Shown: positions 1-7,522 of the stretch, in pieces
Layout of the letters: every line of letters begins with the position of its first letter
Numbering within the stretch: position 1 is the first letter of the stretch
Notes under the pieces: model-generated
What the model saw: only the letters and a program-made list of their open reading frames with translations
The model's database searches: none
What the model was told of the DNA's origin: nothing
Translations under genes and position numbers: made by a program
From: Bacillota bacterium
Lineage (GTDB): Bacteria; Bacillota; Dehalobacteriia; UBA4068
Assembly (NCBI GenBank): GCA_009778255.1
Contig: WRKD01000193.1
Coordinates: 1-15,820 of the forward strand
Direction: 5' to 3'
DNA: 15,820 nt

Positions 1-30
1 CAAGTCCGCAATGACGGGGATATTTAGGTA
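1..30. repeat. possible edge of a dispersed intergenic repeat
   Basis: The bases CGCAATGACGGGG near the left edge resemble the ends of GTCATTGCG-type dispersed repeats known from many Clostridia and other bacteria. Only the tail would be in the window, so neither the full element nor a partner copy can be seen. This is a pattern-memory call and could be chance. The rest of 1-89 shows no gene. Confidence 0.2.
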
Positions 31-74
31 ATTAGTCTCATTTTGATCATTTTGTTAGTGTTTATTCTGGTTTC

Positions 75-86
75 TAGAGGTGCCCT
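75..86. repeat. TAGAGGYGCCCT motif, copy 1
   Basis: TAGAGGTGCCCT lies three bases beyond the stop codon of the comFB-like gene. It matches copy 2 at 1088-1099 in 11 of 12 bases, and that copy is also immediately downstream of a minus-strand stop. Two short copies are weak evidence for a real dispersed element. Confidence 0.25.
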
Positions 87-89
87 ATA

Positions 90-374
90 TCATTGATCAT
101 GTCGCGGGTTTTGCTTAACTATATTAATAGCTTGTATAATGGCAGTAATTATATCTGCTTGAGATTGGGTGGTCATAGCTTCTAAGCGCACATAAGCATC
201 TCCTAATTCCGTTACCACATAATGTGGTTGCATGGCGTTAAGCGCTAAGGCACGAATATCTGCCCGGCAGCGCTCGCAAACACATACATTAGAAGAATTA
301 AGACAAGTATTTAAATGAAGATCGAGTAAATCTTCTGATATGTTTTTTGAAACAAAATCATCTTTCATAATCAA
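90..374 (-). CDS. ComFB-like (late competence development protein) family
   Basis: This is a small cytosolic protein of about 94 residues resembling the ComFB family. In Bacillus ComFB is encoded in the comF operon but is not essential for transformation; cyanobacterial ComFB-domain proteins have been described as cyclic-dinucleotide receptors. What is visible: a helical N-terminus, a four-cysteine cluster (C24, C31, C33, C36, the last three as CVCERC) that probably binds zinc, then ADIRALALN and the aromatic PHYVVTELGDAY segment typical of the family, ending in a helix. The start is either TTG at 374, five bases after a GGTAAAG sequence, or ATG at 368, two codons later. It stands alone, divergent from rubrerythrin and with no comFA or comFC beside it, so a role in competence cannot be inferred from context. 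A signalling role is equally possible. Confidence 0.75.
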   Translation of the reverse strand: MIMKDDFVSKNISEDLLDLHLNTCLNSSNVCVCERCRADIRALALNAMQPHYVVTELGDAYVRLEAMTTQSQADIITAIIQAINIVKQNPRHDQ

Positions 375-410
375 TCACACTTTACCATGATTTTCTACTA
401 ATTATTTACC

Positions 411-439
411 ATTTTATCATATTATCTTATATTTATCAA
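411..439 (-). promoter_or_regulatory. sigma-A promoter of the comFB-like gene
   Basis: On the minus strand TTGATA (439-434) is followed after exactly 17 bases by TAAAAT (416-411). Transcription would start near 404, giving a leader of about 30-36 bases. Both boxes are one or two changes from consensus. Confidence 0.5.
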
Positions 440-465
440 CAAATATTTCGTATCAAAGCAGGTAT

Positions 466-474
466 TGCTATAGT
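466..474 (+). promoter_or_regulatory. extended -10 promoter of the rubrerythrin gene
   Basis: TGCTATAGT fits an extended -10 (TGn plus TATAGT, 469-474). The -35 position, near TTTCGT at 446-451, is weak, as is usual for extended -10 promoters. A start near 481 would leave a leader of about 50 bases. I see no clear PerR-type palindrome, though peroxide control would be logical for this gene. Confidence 0.4.
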
Positions 475-516
475 AAACAAGAATTAATTTTACAAGAGCC
501 TAGTAATAAAATATTT

Positions 517-525
517 AAGGAGGAG
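517..525 (+). promoter_or_regulatory. strong ribosome binding site of rubrerythrin
   Basis: AAGGAGGAG lies five bases before the ATG at 531 and fixes that start. Confidence 0.8.
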
Positions 526-530
526 TACAA

Positions 531-1070
531 ATGGAATTAAAAGGCAGCAAAACAGAGCAAAACTTACAAACAGCCTTTGCTGGGGAATCGCAAGCTTCAA
601 TGAAGTATGGCTATTTTGCCTCCAAGGCAAAAAAGGATGGTTATGAGCAGATAGCAGATTTTTTTGCAGTTACGGCAGCAAATGAAAAGGAACATGCGAA
701 GATTTGGTTCAAAATATTAAACAGTGGCGCTGTTCCGGATACCACAATTAATCTTGCGGCCGCCGCAGCAGGGGAGCATGAGGAGAGAACAAATATGTAT
801 CCCGGCTTTGCCGAAACGGCTAAAGCAGAAGGTTTCGAAAAAATAGCCGAACTGTTTTCGGCGGTGGCAGAGATAGAGAAAGAACATGAAGAACGTTATA
901 TAGAATTATTAAAAAATATCGAAAACGGACAGGTGTTCTGCCGGGAAGAAAAACAGGTATGGCAATGCCGTAACTGCGGTTATACAGTATCCGCATCCTG
1001 CGCGCCGGATCAGTGTCCCGTATGCGATCATCCACAGCCTTACTTTGAATTATTGGCGAAAAACTATTGA
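531..1070 (+). CDS. rbr: rubrerythrin
   Basis: This 179-residue cytosolic non-haem iron protein reduces hydrogen peroxide to water with electrons from rubredoxin or NAD(P)H-dependent partners; it is a main oxygen-defence enzyme of anaerobes. Residues 1-135 form the ferritin-like four-helix diiron domain, with ligands E19, the ENEKEH-type motif E52/H55, E82/E85 and E116/H119 (EIEKEHEERY). Residues 140-172 form the rubredoxin-like domain, whose iron is held by C146-x2-C149 and C162-x2-C165 (CRNCG and CPVC). The length matches the compact group that lacks extra domains. An additional cysteine (C157) sits in the rubredoxin loop. The gene has its own promoter and an excellent ribosome site and seems monocistronic; it converges on the end of the valS operon with only 28 bases between, and no obvious hairpin terminator is visible there. 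Confidence 0.95.
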   Translation: MELKGSKTEQNLQTAFAGESQASMKYGYFASKAKKDGYEQIADFFAVTAANEKEHAKIWFKILNSGAVPDTTINLAAAAAGEHEERTNMYPGFAETAKAEGFEKIAELFSAVAEIEKEHEERYIELLKNIENGQVFCREEKQVWQCRNCGYTVSASCAPDQCPVCDHPQPYFELLAKNY

Positions 1071-1087
1071 GAGAATTGAATGTTATT

Positions 1088-1099
1088 TAGAGGCGCCCT
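1088..1099. repeat. TAGAGGYGCCCT motif, copy 2
   Basis: TAGAGGCGCCCT touches the stop codon of the VOC gene and contains the palindrome GGCGCC. See the copy at 75-86. Confidence 0.25.
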
Positions 1100-1494
1100 T
1101 AAGGTAATTCCATCAGCTCAACTAAAACACCAAAAGAAGAACCAGGGCGGATAAAGTTAATTTTAGCGTTGTTTTCCGCAACTATGAATTGATTTTCCAG
1201 CAGTTTACACCCCATAGCGCGCAGTTCACTCTCAGTTTGCTCAATACTATCTACAACATAGCAAATGTGGTGAATACCTCCTCTGCCTTCATTAAAGGCT
1301 GCTAGTGGTCCACCTTTTGGTATAAGGAATTCTATGGGGCTTTCCCCCTCCCTGGCTTTTGTAAAAATACAATGTGCCTGGTAGGGGGTTTCTCCTTCTC
1401 CTGCTATTTCCAAATCGTATTGTTTGATAAAAGCAGCAACAGCCTCTGTGCTAGGCAGTATTATACCTATGTGATGTAAACGTTGGTAAGCCAT
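1099..1494 (-). CDS. VOC-family protein, methylmalonyl-CoA epimerase-like
   Basis: A 131-residue protein of the vicinal-oxygen-chelate (glyoxalase/bleomycin-resistance/epimerase) fold. Methylmalonyl-CoA epimerases of this size interconvert the (R) and (S) isomers of methylmalonyl-CoA in propionate metabolism using a divalent metal. The two beta-alpha-beta-beta-beta halves are visible: the first opens with HHIGI (metal ligand H7 or H8) and contains PIEFLIP; the second opens with GIHHICYVVD (H75/H76) and ends with VELME, where E126 is the expected last ligand. The motifs HHIGI, GIHHI and the final glutamate fit the epimerase group better than lactoylglutathione lyase, but no mutase or carboxylase gene is nearby to confirm the substrate. 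It starts 13 bases after the adaptor gene, with GAGGG seven bases before its ATG, and is the last gene of the valS run. Confidence 0.72.
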   Translation of the reverse strand: MAYQRLHHIGIILPSTEAVAAFIKQYDLEIAGEGETPYQAHCIFTKAREGESPIEFLIPKGGPLAAFNEGRGGIHHICYVVDSIEQTESELRAMGCKLLENQFIVAENNAKINFIRPGSSFGVLVELMELP

Positions 1495-1507
1495 ATTTAA
1501 CCCTCGC

Positions 1508-2725
1508 CTATTCTTTTATTACACGGTTGCCATTTTTAATATTGCTTTCATAAGGGTTGATGATCACTGTAGCTCCGGGGTCCAGCCCGCTGGTTATCTC
1601 CACCCGGCCGCCGCATTTTATGCCGGTTTGTACCTGCTGAAGGGTAGCTTTACCATTTATGGCAATATAAAGGCCACTGCCTCCGGCTAAGGGGAAAAGG
1701 GCGCTAGCCGGAACAGAAAGTGTGTTTTTCGCCAACAATTGAGAAAATACTACATCGAGCTGGTGTCCCGCACCCAAATTTTGCGGTAAATTATCCGGTT
1801 CAAGTTCAACTGTGCAGCGATTTTCCATTAACCCCAAACTAGACATTTCTTGCTCCGCCACGGGTGAAATAAAACTGACTGCTGCACTATATTGAGTACC
1901 GTCATTTAGCTGTATAAATGCTTCCTCTTGCAAATGTAAATTCAAGGCGTCTTCAGATAGCAAAGATACAACCACCTTCATAGCTCCGCTTTGATACATT
2001 TTGAGCACAGGCTGATTTTTGATGAGAAAGCTACCTTCATCGGTTAGTATCTGCCAGACAATACCGGAAAAGGGCGCCAGTAAGGGTTCGCTGTAGGCTT
2101 CCTCTTCAAGGGTTTTAAGCTGAATCTGTATGGAGGATATAAGGGAGCTATAATAATTGCGGTCATTTGTCGTGGCATTTTGCGATTCTATGGCAACCAG
2201 AGCCTGATAAGCTGCTTTTACCATGCTTTCTAACTCGTTAAGCTGGGCGGTAGTATATACGCCCTTAAGTTCCGCTTCCACGGCTAAAGCTGCTTGATAC
2301 TGTTCTTCAGCAAGATCATAGGCACTTTGCGCTGCTTCCAAGGCAGCCGCTTGTTTGCTTTGCCCTTCACGGCTGAAAAGCTGTTGATACTGGTATTCGG
2401 CTGTAGCTAATTGTTGATTCAATTGTTGTTTTTGTATTTCAAGCTCAGCCGGGTTGGCAGCGGCTATTATCACTAATTCGTCATTTTTTTCTACTGCCAT
2501 ACCGATCTTAAATGGAAGCGTCATTACAGTACCGCTCATTGTCGCATTCAAGAGCATGCTTTTTTGTGGCATCAACATTCCTTGTACATGATAGGTGTCT
2601 ATGAGGTCGCCGTATACGGCGACTTCTTCTTGTACAGCTTGGGGCTTAAGTATTTGTAAAGCTCCGTAAATACAAATAACTAAGATAAGTATAATAGCAA
2701 TGATGATTTTAAACATTTTTTTCAT
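1508..2725 (-). CDS. HlyD/MacA-type membrane-fusion (efflux adaptor) protein
   Basis: This 405-residue protein is a membrane-anchored periplasmic or extracytoplasmic adaptor of the kind that works with RND, MacB or other ABC exporters. Residues 5-25 form one uncleaved hydrophobic anchor (IIIAIILILVICIYGALQI). It is followed by the first half of a lipoyl/barrel-sandwich domain (about 35-90, ATMSGTVMTLP), a long alpha-helical coiled-coil hairpin (about 90-205, rich in Q, A, E and L), the second lipoyl half (APFSGIVWQILTDEGSFL), a beta-barrel domain, and a membrane-proximal domain ending in TSGLDPGATVIINP. The ATG at 2725 has AGAGGT seven bases upstream, and the reading frame overlaps the end of folC by 17 bases, so translation is probably coupled. 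No transporter gene adjoins it; the ABC exporters at 7523-11189 belong to another transcription unit and are of a type that normally needs no adaptor. Confidence 0.85.
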   Translation of the reverse strand: MKKMFKIIIAIILILVICIYGALQILKPQAVQEEVAVYGDLIDTYHVQGMLMPQKSMLLNATMSGTVMTLPFKIGMAVEKNDELVIIAAANPAELEIQKQQLNQQLATAEYQYQQLFSREGQSKQAAALEAAQSAYDLAEEQYQAALAVEAELKGVYTTAQLNELESMVKAAYQALVAIESQNATTNDRNYYSSLISSIQIQLKTLEEEAYSEPLLAPFSGIVWQILTDEGSFLIKNQPVLKMYQSGAMKVVVSLLSEDALNLHLQEEAFIQLNDGTQYSAAVSFISPVAEQEMSSLGLMENRCTVELEPDNLPQNLGAGHQLDVVFSQLLAKNTLSVPASALFPLAGGSGLYIAINGKATLQQVQTGIKCGGRVEITSGLDPGATVIINPYESNIKNGNRVIKE

Positions 2726-4031
2726 GACAAATACCTCTTTCTAACATAAACGCCCGTACTGCCGCTACCAAATATAAAGAACCGCATACCAGCATCATAT
2801 CATATTTTGGCAATAAAGCCAAGGCATGTGCGCAGGCTGTGGGTATATCTTCGATAATATTTTCGGGCTTAATGTTTATTTGCAAATCTGTACAAAAATC
2901 TGCCGCTAAAGCCCAATCTTCGCTGCGGTAGAGCAAAGGCGGCCTGCTGATGATCACCTCGCTAAGATACGGAGTAATCTGTGCTAAAGCTTGTTTGCGC
3001 TCTTTATCGGCCAACATGCCAATAAGCGCCAGGCAGCGCCGCTTGGGCCAATAATCCCGCACAGCTTGTGCCAAAACGGCCATTGCCGGAACATTATGCG
3101 CGCCATCCAGCACAATTAAGGGCTGATAACTTATTATTTCCAGCCGCGCCGGGTGCTGCGACGCCGCCAGCCCGGTGTAGATAGCAGCTTCGCTTAAGCC
3201 AACTCTCTCGGCGGCAGCTACGGCTAAGGCTGCGTTAGCGCCTTGATGCGCGCCTAAAAGTGAGAGGCGCATGTTTTTGTATACCCTGCACGGCGTACTG
3301 ATTTTTACATATTGTTCTGCGTCGTTATGCCTTAGTAAGCTGTAGAGCAATTCTTGCCCCAAACGGCAGATAGTGGCTTTTTGGCTGGCGGCTTCTTGCT
3401 CTATAACCTGCAGCGCCTCACCTGTTGCACCGCTAAACACCTCTGCGCCCTCTTTGATGATACCAGCCTTTTCCCAGGCTATTTCGGCTATACTTTCTCC
3501 CAAATACTCCATATGGTCGCGGCCGATATTTGTGATAATGGCAATTGGAGCATTTACCACATTGGTGGCGTCGTAGCGGCCGCCCAAGCCTACCTCCAGT
3601 ATAGCCCAATCGACCTTAGCTTCAGTCATAGCCAGCAAAGCAAGGGCTGTGGAAGCCTCGAATTCCGTAGGTAATGGCCCGCCTCGTCTGATAAGTGCTT
3701 TCAGCGCCTCATTAATACGCACAAGCAGCGTAGCCGTTTGTTTTTCACTTAGCATTTCCCCGTTGATTAGGCAACGCTCCCTGAAATCATGTAAATGTGG
3801 CGAGGTAAAGCGCCCCGTAGAGCAACCCGCCGCCAGGAAAATGGAATCCAGCATAGCACATACCGAACCTTTGCCATTTGTTCCCCCCACATGTACAGCA
3901 CGTATGCCATATTCCGGATGCCCCAGTTCGCTAAGTAAGGCTTCTATACGCTCCAAGCCCGGTTTGATGGCGGGGGAGCAGAGGTTTTTCATTTCCGCTA
4001 ATGCTGATAGATAGTTCATCATTTGCAACAT
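2709..4031 (-). CDS. folC: folylpolyglutamate synthase / dihydrofolate synthase
   Basis: A 440-residue cytosolic Mur-ligase-family enzyme that adds glutamate to dihydropteroate and/or to folates using ATP, retaining the cofactor in the cell. The ATP-binding P-loop is GTNGKGS (about 50-56), followed by the STGRFTSPHLHDFRER folate-binding stretch. The central domain shows ILEVGLGGRYDATN and TNIGRDHMEYLG, with a metal- and ATP-contacting histidine. The EKAGIIKEG segment carries the lysine that is carbamylated in the family. The C-terminal glutamate-ligase domain contains VLDGAHN. Starts are ambiguous: the ATG at 4031 has GGAG five bases upstream inside maf, whereas the ATGs at 4022 and 4019 (the latter giving MNYLSAL, closest to the family's usual N-terminus) overlap the maf stop as AATGATG. 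Either way it is coupled to maf. Confidence 0.95.
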   Translation of the reverse strand: MLQMMNYLSALAEMKNLCSPAIKPGLERIEALLSELGHPEYGIRAVHVGGTNGKGSVCAMLDSIFLAAGCSTGRFTSPHLHDFRERCLINGEMLSEKQTATLLVRINEALKALIRRGGPLPTEFEASTALALLAMTEAKVDWAILEVGLGGRYDATNVVNAPIAIITNIGRDHMEYLGESIAEIAWEKAGIIKEGAEVFSGATGEALQVIEQEAASQKATICRLGQELLYSLLRHNDAEQYVKISTPCRVYKNMRLSLLGAHQGANAALAVAAAERVGLSEAAIYTGLAASQHPARLEIISYQPLIVLDGAHNVPAMAVLAQAVRDYWPKRRCLALIGMLADKERKQALAQITPYLSEVIISRPPLLYRSEDWALAADFCTDLQINIKPENIIEDIPTACAHALALLPKYDMMLVCGSLYLVAAVRAFMLERGICHEKNV

Positions 4032-4624
4032 AATTGCTCCAGTTCACTGGCTAACCGAACCAGCAAGGGCAGAGATAACCCCATCACCGTACCATAATCT
4101 CCGTGTAAAGATTCTACAAACAACCCGCCTTTGCCTTGTATGCCATAAGCTCCGGCTTTATCCAGCGGTTCGCCTGTAGCTACATATAGCGCTATATCTT
4201 TCTCACTTAAGGCAGAAAAGCGCACCAAAGTACGGCTGCTATTGCAAACGCTGCGACTATGGTCTGTATCCACAAGGCAGATGCCCGTATATACACTATG
4301 CTGCTGCCCGGAAAGCGCGCGCAACATAGCGGCAGCCTCCTCCGTGTTGCCGGGCTTACCGAAAAGCCGCCTCCCCAGCATTACTACTGTATCTGCGCCG
4401 ATGATAATACTGCCGGGAAACTGTTCGCTGGCCGCCGCTGCCCGCGCTTTGCGGCGCGCGTTTGTTTGTACCAAAAGAGCAGGCCTGCGTCCTTTTAGCC
4501 GCTGATCCTCTACCGCCTCCACCGGATTCACCAGAGGTTCCACGCCTATTTGTTGCAACAATTCCAGCCGGCGCGGGCTCGCGCTGGCCAGTACTATTTT
4601 TTTATCAATAAAGGATGCTATCAT
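4019..4624 (-). CDS. maf: Maf-family nucleotide pyrophosphatase
   Basis: A 201-residue cytosolic enzyme that hydrolyses non-canonical or pyrimidine nucleoside triphosphates (dTTP/UTP or m5U-type nucleotides, depending on subgroup) to the monophosphate and pyrophosphate. Overproduction in Bacillus blocks septation, hence the name. Visible family motifs are the N-terminal ASASPRR loop (13-19), GADTVV with the catalytic aspartate D78, GKPGNTEEAAAML, HSVYTG, and DKAGAYGIQGKGG followed by HGDYGTVMGL. The length is normal. GGAGG lies four bases before the ATG. It starts 29 bases after valS ends and its stop overlaps the start of folC, placing it second in the operon. The valS, folC and maf genes also lie close together in Bacillus, which supports an ordinary vertically inherited locus. 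Confidence 0.94.
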   Translation of the reverse strand: MIASFIDKKIVLASASPRRLELLQQIGVEPLVNPVEAVEDQRLKGRRPALLVQTNARRKARAAAASEQFPGSIIIGADTVVMLGRRLFGKPGNTEEAAAMLRALSGQQHSVYTGICLVDTDHSRSVCNSSRTLVRFSALSEKDIALYVATGEPLDKAGAYGIQGKGGLFVESLHGDYGTVMGLSLPLLVRLASELEQLCCK

Positions 4625-4653
4625 ACTACCTCCAAACGCCCATTGAACGCCTA

Positions 4654-7302
4654 TTATTGAAGCATTTCCAAATGCTTTTCCAGCGACCGCTTCTTCTCCT
4701 CAAATTCCCCCTGTTTAGCTCGCTCTTTTTCTATTACTTGCAGCGGGGCTTTGGCTATGAAAGATGTATTTGTCAGCTTGCCCAAAAGACGTTTAAGCTC
4801 ATTTTTGCAGGTAGTTATCTCTTTTTTAAGGCGGGCTGTTTCCTTTTCAATATCTATCAGCCCGGCTAAAGGTAAGTATATCTCCACCCCGCGCACATGG
4901 GCTTTGGCTGCCAGAGCAGGGGGTGTACTGCCGGAAGGTAGGAATTGCAGTTCTAAGGCTTGGGCAAGTTGGCGTAGATAATCTGCACCGCCTGCGATAT
5001 CTGTTAATAGAGCCGGTTCGGCTATTAAAACGATGTTGGCTTTTTTGCCCAAAGGCACTTTCATTTCAGCGCGGATATTACGGGCTGCGCGAATTATATC
5101 CATCAGCAGTTCTACAAGTTGCGCTTCCTGTGGATATTTTTCCAGTTCGCTGCCGTCGGGAAAGCGCGCCAGCATCAGGCTAGCGCCTTCATGGGGCAAT
5201 TGTTGCCATATCTCTTCGGTTACAAAAGGTATAATAGGATGCAAGAGGGCTAAGATATTGGTTAGCACCTTTATCAGTACTGTTTGAGCCGTATAACGTT
5301 CTTCAGGGTTCCCTTGATAAAGACGCTGCTTAGCCAGTTCCACATACCAGTCACAAAACTCATCCCAAGTGAAATCGTAAGCAGCTCGGGCGGCTTCACC
5401 CAGTTCGTATTTTTCCATATTAAGCGCCACAGTAGTAGTCGCGATTTTTAGGCGAGTGAGTATCCATTTGTCGGCTAGGGTCAAATGTAACTCGTAGGCG
5501 CCTTGCTTATAATCTTCCAGATTCATTAAGGTGAAGCGACTGGCATTCCATAGCTTATTTATGAAATTGCGCGCTGCTTCAATACGCTCGGTTTGAAAGC
5601 GCATATCGTTGCCGGGAGAAACGCCGGTTATCAGCATGAAACGTAAGCTGTCTGCACCGTATTGCTCTATCATCTCGATGGGGTCTATGCCGTTGCCCAG
5701 GCTTTTGCTCATTTTGCGGCCTTCGCCATCGCGGATAATGCCGTGTATGAATACTTCGTGAAAGGGTTTCATATCCATTTGAGCCAGGCCGGAAACTATC
5801 ATACGCGCCACCCAGAAAAAAATGATGTCGTAACCTGTTACCAGCACACTTGTGGGGTAAAAATCTTTGAGCAGCTGAGTCTCTTTTGGCCAGCCTAAGG
5901 TGGAAAAAGGCCATAATCCAGAGGAAAACCAGGTGTCCAGTACATCTGTATCTTGAGTAAGGGCGTTGCTGTTACATTTAGGGCAGGTTGCCGGTGCTTC
6001 TTTTGCCGCTATCTCTTGGCCGCAAGCGGCGCAATACCATACCGGTATACGATGCCCCCACCAAAGTTGGCGGGAGATGCACCAATCGCGGATATTTCCC
6101 ATCCAGCTTATATAGGTGCGCTTAAAGCGCGATGGTACAAAACGTATAGCGCCATCCTCTACTGCGGCAATCCCCCTTTCGGCTAAAGGTTTCATCTTGA
6201 CGAACCATTGAGGCGATACCAGTGGTTCTATCACCGTGCCACAGCGGTAGCAATGCCCCACCGCATGTTCCAATTCTGTAGTTCCTTCCCATAGACCCAA
6301 GTGCTTAAATTCTTCCACCAGTAGACGGCGGCATTCCAAAGCCTCCATCCCTGCGTATTTCCCGGCCTTTTCGGTCATTTTGCCATCTTTACCGATCACA
6401 GAAATCAGGGGCAGATCATGTCGGCGGGCTATTTCGAAATCATTAGGATCATGAGCCGGGGTAACTTTAACCGCACCGGTACCGAATTCCATATCACAAT
6501 AGCTATCGGCTATCAGCGGTATTTCGCGCTCCATTACCGGTAAGATCACGGTTTTACCCACTTTATCCGCATAGCGCTTGTCTTCATGATGTACGGCTAC
6601 CGCAGTATCGCCCAGCAAGGTTTCCGGGCGGGTAGTGGCTACCACAACATATCCGCTGCCATCTGCGTAGGGGTAGCGTAAATGCCATAAATAACTGGCT
6701 ACATTATGATGCTCCACCTCGATATCGGAGATGGTGGTTTGGCAGTGGCTGCACCAATTGATGATATAACTGCCACGATAGATAAGCCCCTGTTTATAAA
6801 GGTGCAGGAAGAATTCCCGCACCGCCTCGGAGCAGCCTTCGTCTAAAGTAAAGCGCTCTTTCTCCCAATCGCAGGAGCAGCCCATCATTGTCAGCTGTTT
6901 AGTGATGCGGGCGTGATAGTGATGTTTCCACTCCCAGGCCCGCTCTAAAAACAACTCACGCCCAAGATCATACTTGGAAAGCCCCTCTTCAGCTAAGGCT
7001 TCTTCCACTTTGGCTTGGGTGGCTATGCCGGCGTGGTCGGTACCGGGTAACCAAAAAGCCCGCCTACCTTGCATACGCCTCCAGCGAATTAAAATATCTT
7101 GTATAGCGCAATCCAGCGCATGACCCATATGCAATTGCCCGGTAACATTAGGCGGCGGCATGACAATACAAAAAGGCTCGCTTTCTTTATTAATATCACT
7201 ACTAAAATACCCCGCTTCTTGCCAATGTTTATACCATTTTTGCTCAATAGGGCCGGGCAGATACACGGTATCCAGCACATTAAGCTGTTTTTTATGCTCC
7301 AT
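4654..7302 (-). CDS. valS: valyl-tRNA synthetase
   Basis: A class I aminoacyl-tRNA synthetase of about 882 residues that charges tRNA-Val and hydrolyses mischarged threonine. In the order seen: the PPPNVTGQLHMGHAL ATP signature (HMGH), the CP1 editing domain (including TTRPETLLGDTA), cysteine pairs HCYRCG and CAACG/CPKC that probably hold zinc, DTWFSSGLWPFSTLGWP, the second ATP signature GRKMSKSLGNG, the anticodon-binding helical domain, and a C-terminal coiled coil (LIDIEKETARLKKEI onward) typical of bacterial ValRS. An in-frame ATG also lies at 7314, but the GGAGGG at 7312-7307 is four bases before the ATG at 7302, so the shorter form starting MEHKKQLN is preferred. It is the first gene of the five-gene run. 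No T-box leader is visible upstream, unlike valS of many Bacillota. Confidence 0.97.
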   Translation of the reverse strand: MEHKKQLNVLDTVYLPGPIEQKWYKHWQEAGYFSSDINKESEPFCIVMPPPNVTGQLHMGHALDCAIQDILIRWRRMQGRRAFWLPGTDHAGIATQAKVEEALAEEGLSKYDLGRELFLERAWEWKHHYHARITKQLTMMGCSCDWEKERFTLDEGCSEAVREFFLHLYKQGLIYRGSYIINWCSHCQTTISDIEVEHHNVASYLWHLRYPYADGSGYVVVATTRPETLLGDTAVAVHHEDKRYADKVGKTVILPVMEREIPLIADSYCDMEFGTGAVKVTPAHDPNDFEIARRHDLPLISVIGKDGKMTEKAGKYAGMEALECRRLLVEEFKHLGLWEGTTELEHAVGHCYRCGTVIEPLVSPQWFVKMKPLAERGIAAVEDGAIRFVPSRFKRTYISWMGNIRDWCISRQLWWGHRIPVWYCAACGQEIAAKEAPATCPKCNSNALTQDTDVLDTWFSSGLWPFSTLGWPKETQLLKDFYPTSVLVTGYDIIFFWVARMIVSGLAQMDMKPFHEVFIHGIIRDGEGRKMSKSLGNGIDPIEMIEQYGADSLRFMLITGVSPGNDMRFQTERIEAARNFINKLWNASRFTLMNLEDYKQGAYELHLTLADKWILTRLKIATTTVALNMEKYELGEAARAAYDFTWDEFCDWYVELAKQRLYQGNPEERYTAQTVLIKVLTNILALLHPIIPFVTEEIWQQLPHEGASLMLARFPDGSELEKYPQEAQLVELLMDIIRAARNIRAEMKVPLGKKANIVLIAEPALLTDIAGGADYLRQLAQALELQFLPSGSTPPALAAKAHVRGVEIYLPLAGLIDIEKETARLKKEITTCKNELKRLLGKLTNTSFIAKAPLQVIEKERAKQGEFEEKKRSLEKHLEMLQ

Positions 7303-7306
7303 AATA

Positions 7307-7312
7307 CCCTCC
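7307..7312 (-). promoter_or_regulatory. ribosome binding site that decides the valS start
   Basis: GGAGGG on the minus strand precedes the ATG at 7302 by four bases. The upstream ATG at 7314 lacks a comparable site. Confidence 0.65.
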
Positions 7313-7344
7313 ATTTTGATCCGGTAAAAACCACTTGAATAAAA

Positions 7345-7359
7345 CTGCTATGTAAGCAG
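7345..7359 (-). other. short hairpin in the valS leader
   Basis: On the minus strand CTGCT-TACAT-AGCAG forms a five-base-pair stem followed by TTTTATT, resembling a weak attenuator. It lies about 43 bases before the valS start. The stem is short and could be chance. Confidence 0.25.
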
Positions 7360-7385
7360 CAAATTTATTGGCTGAATTATATATT

Positions 7386-7414
7386 ATTCTGCCAGAGCGG
7401 GCGTTTTCCTGCAA
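7386..7414 (-). promoter_or_regulatory. candidate valS operon promoter
   Basis: On the minus strand TTGCAG (7414-7409), a 17-base spacer, then CAGAAT (7391-7386) preceded by TGG as an extended -10. The start would be near 7379, with a leader of about 77 bases. The -35 box overlaps one arm of the inverted repeat at 7401-7454. Confidence 0.35.
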
Positions 7415-7454
7415 AAATAGTATAGTGCAGAAGGAAGTCGCAAGGTGAAAACGC
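7401..7454. repeat. inverted repeat upstream of valS
   Basis: GCGTTTTC (7401-7408) pairs with GAAAACGC (7447-7454). Inside it CTGC (7409-7412) pairs with GCAG (7427-7430), so a nested hairpin is possible on either strand. It could be an operator, part of an RNA leader, or the end region of the ABC operon upstream. Confidence 0.4.
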
Positions 7455-7481
7455 TTTCTTTACTCTCGCAATTGGCATTGT

Positions 7482-7496
7482 GCGGGCAAAGCCCGC
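7482..7496. terminator. GC-rich palindrome downstream of the ABC exporter operon
   Basis: GCGGGC-AAA-GCCCGC is a perfect six-base-pair stem with a three-base loop, lying 26-41 bases beyond the stop of the minus-strand exporter gene. No T-run follows it on the minus strand, so it is not a standard intrinsic terminator. It may protect the 3' end of the transcript, or may be incidental. Confidence 0.35.
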
Positions 7497-7522
7497 TTTA
7501 GCAGCTTAGAACGCAAAAATAT

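Noticed and set aside
3354..4014. Plus-strand frames opposite folC
   Set aside because: Shadows of a strongly supported minus-strand gene; no motifs or ribosome sites.
5579..5914. Minus-strand second frame within valS
   Set aside because: Lies wholly within valS in another frame, with no family resemblance.
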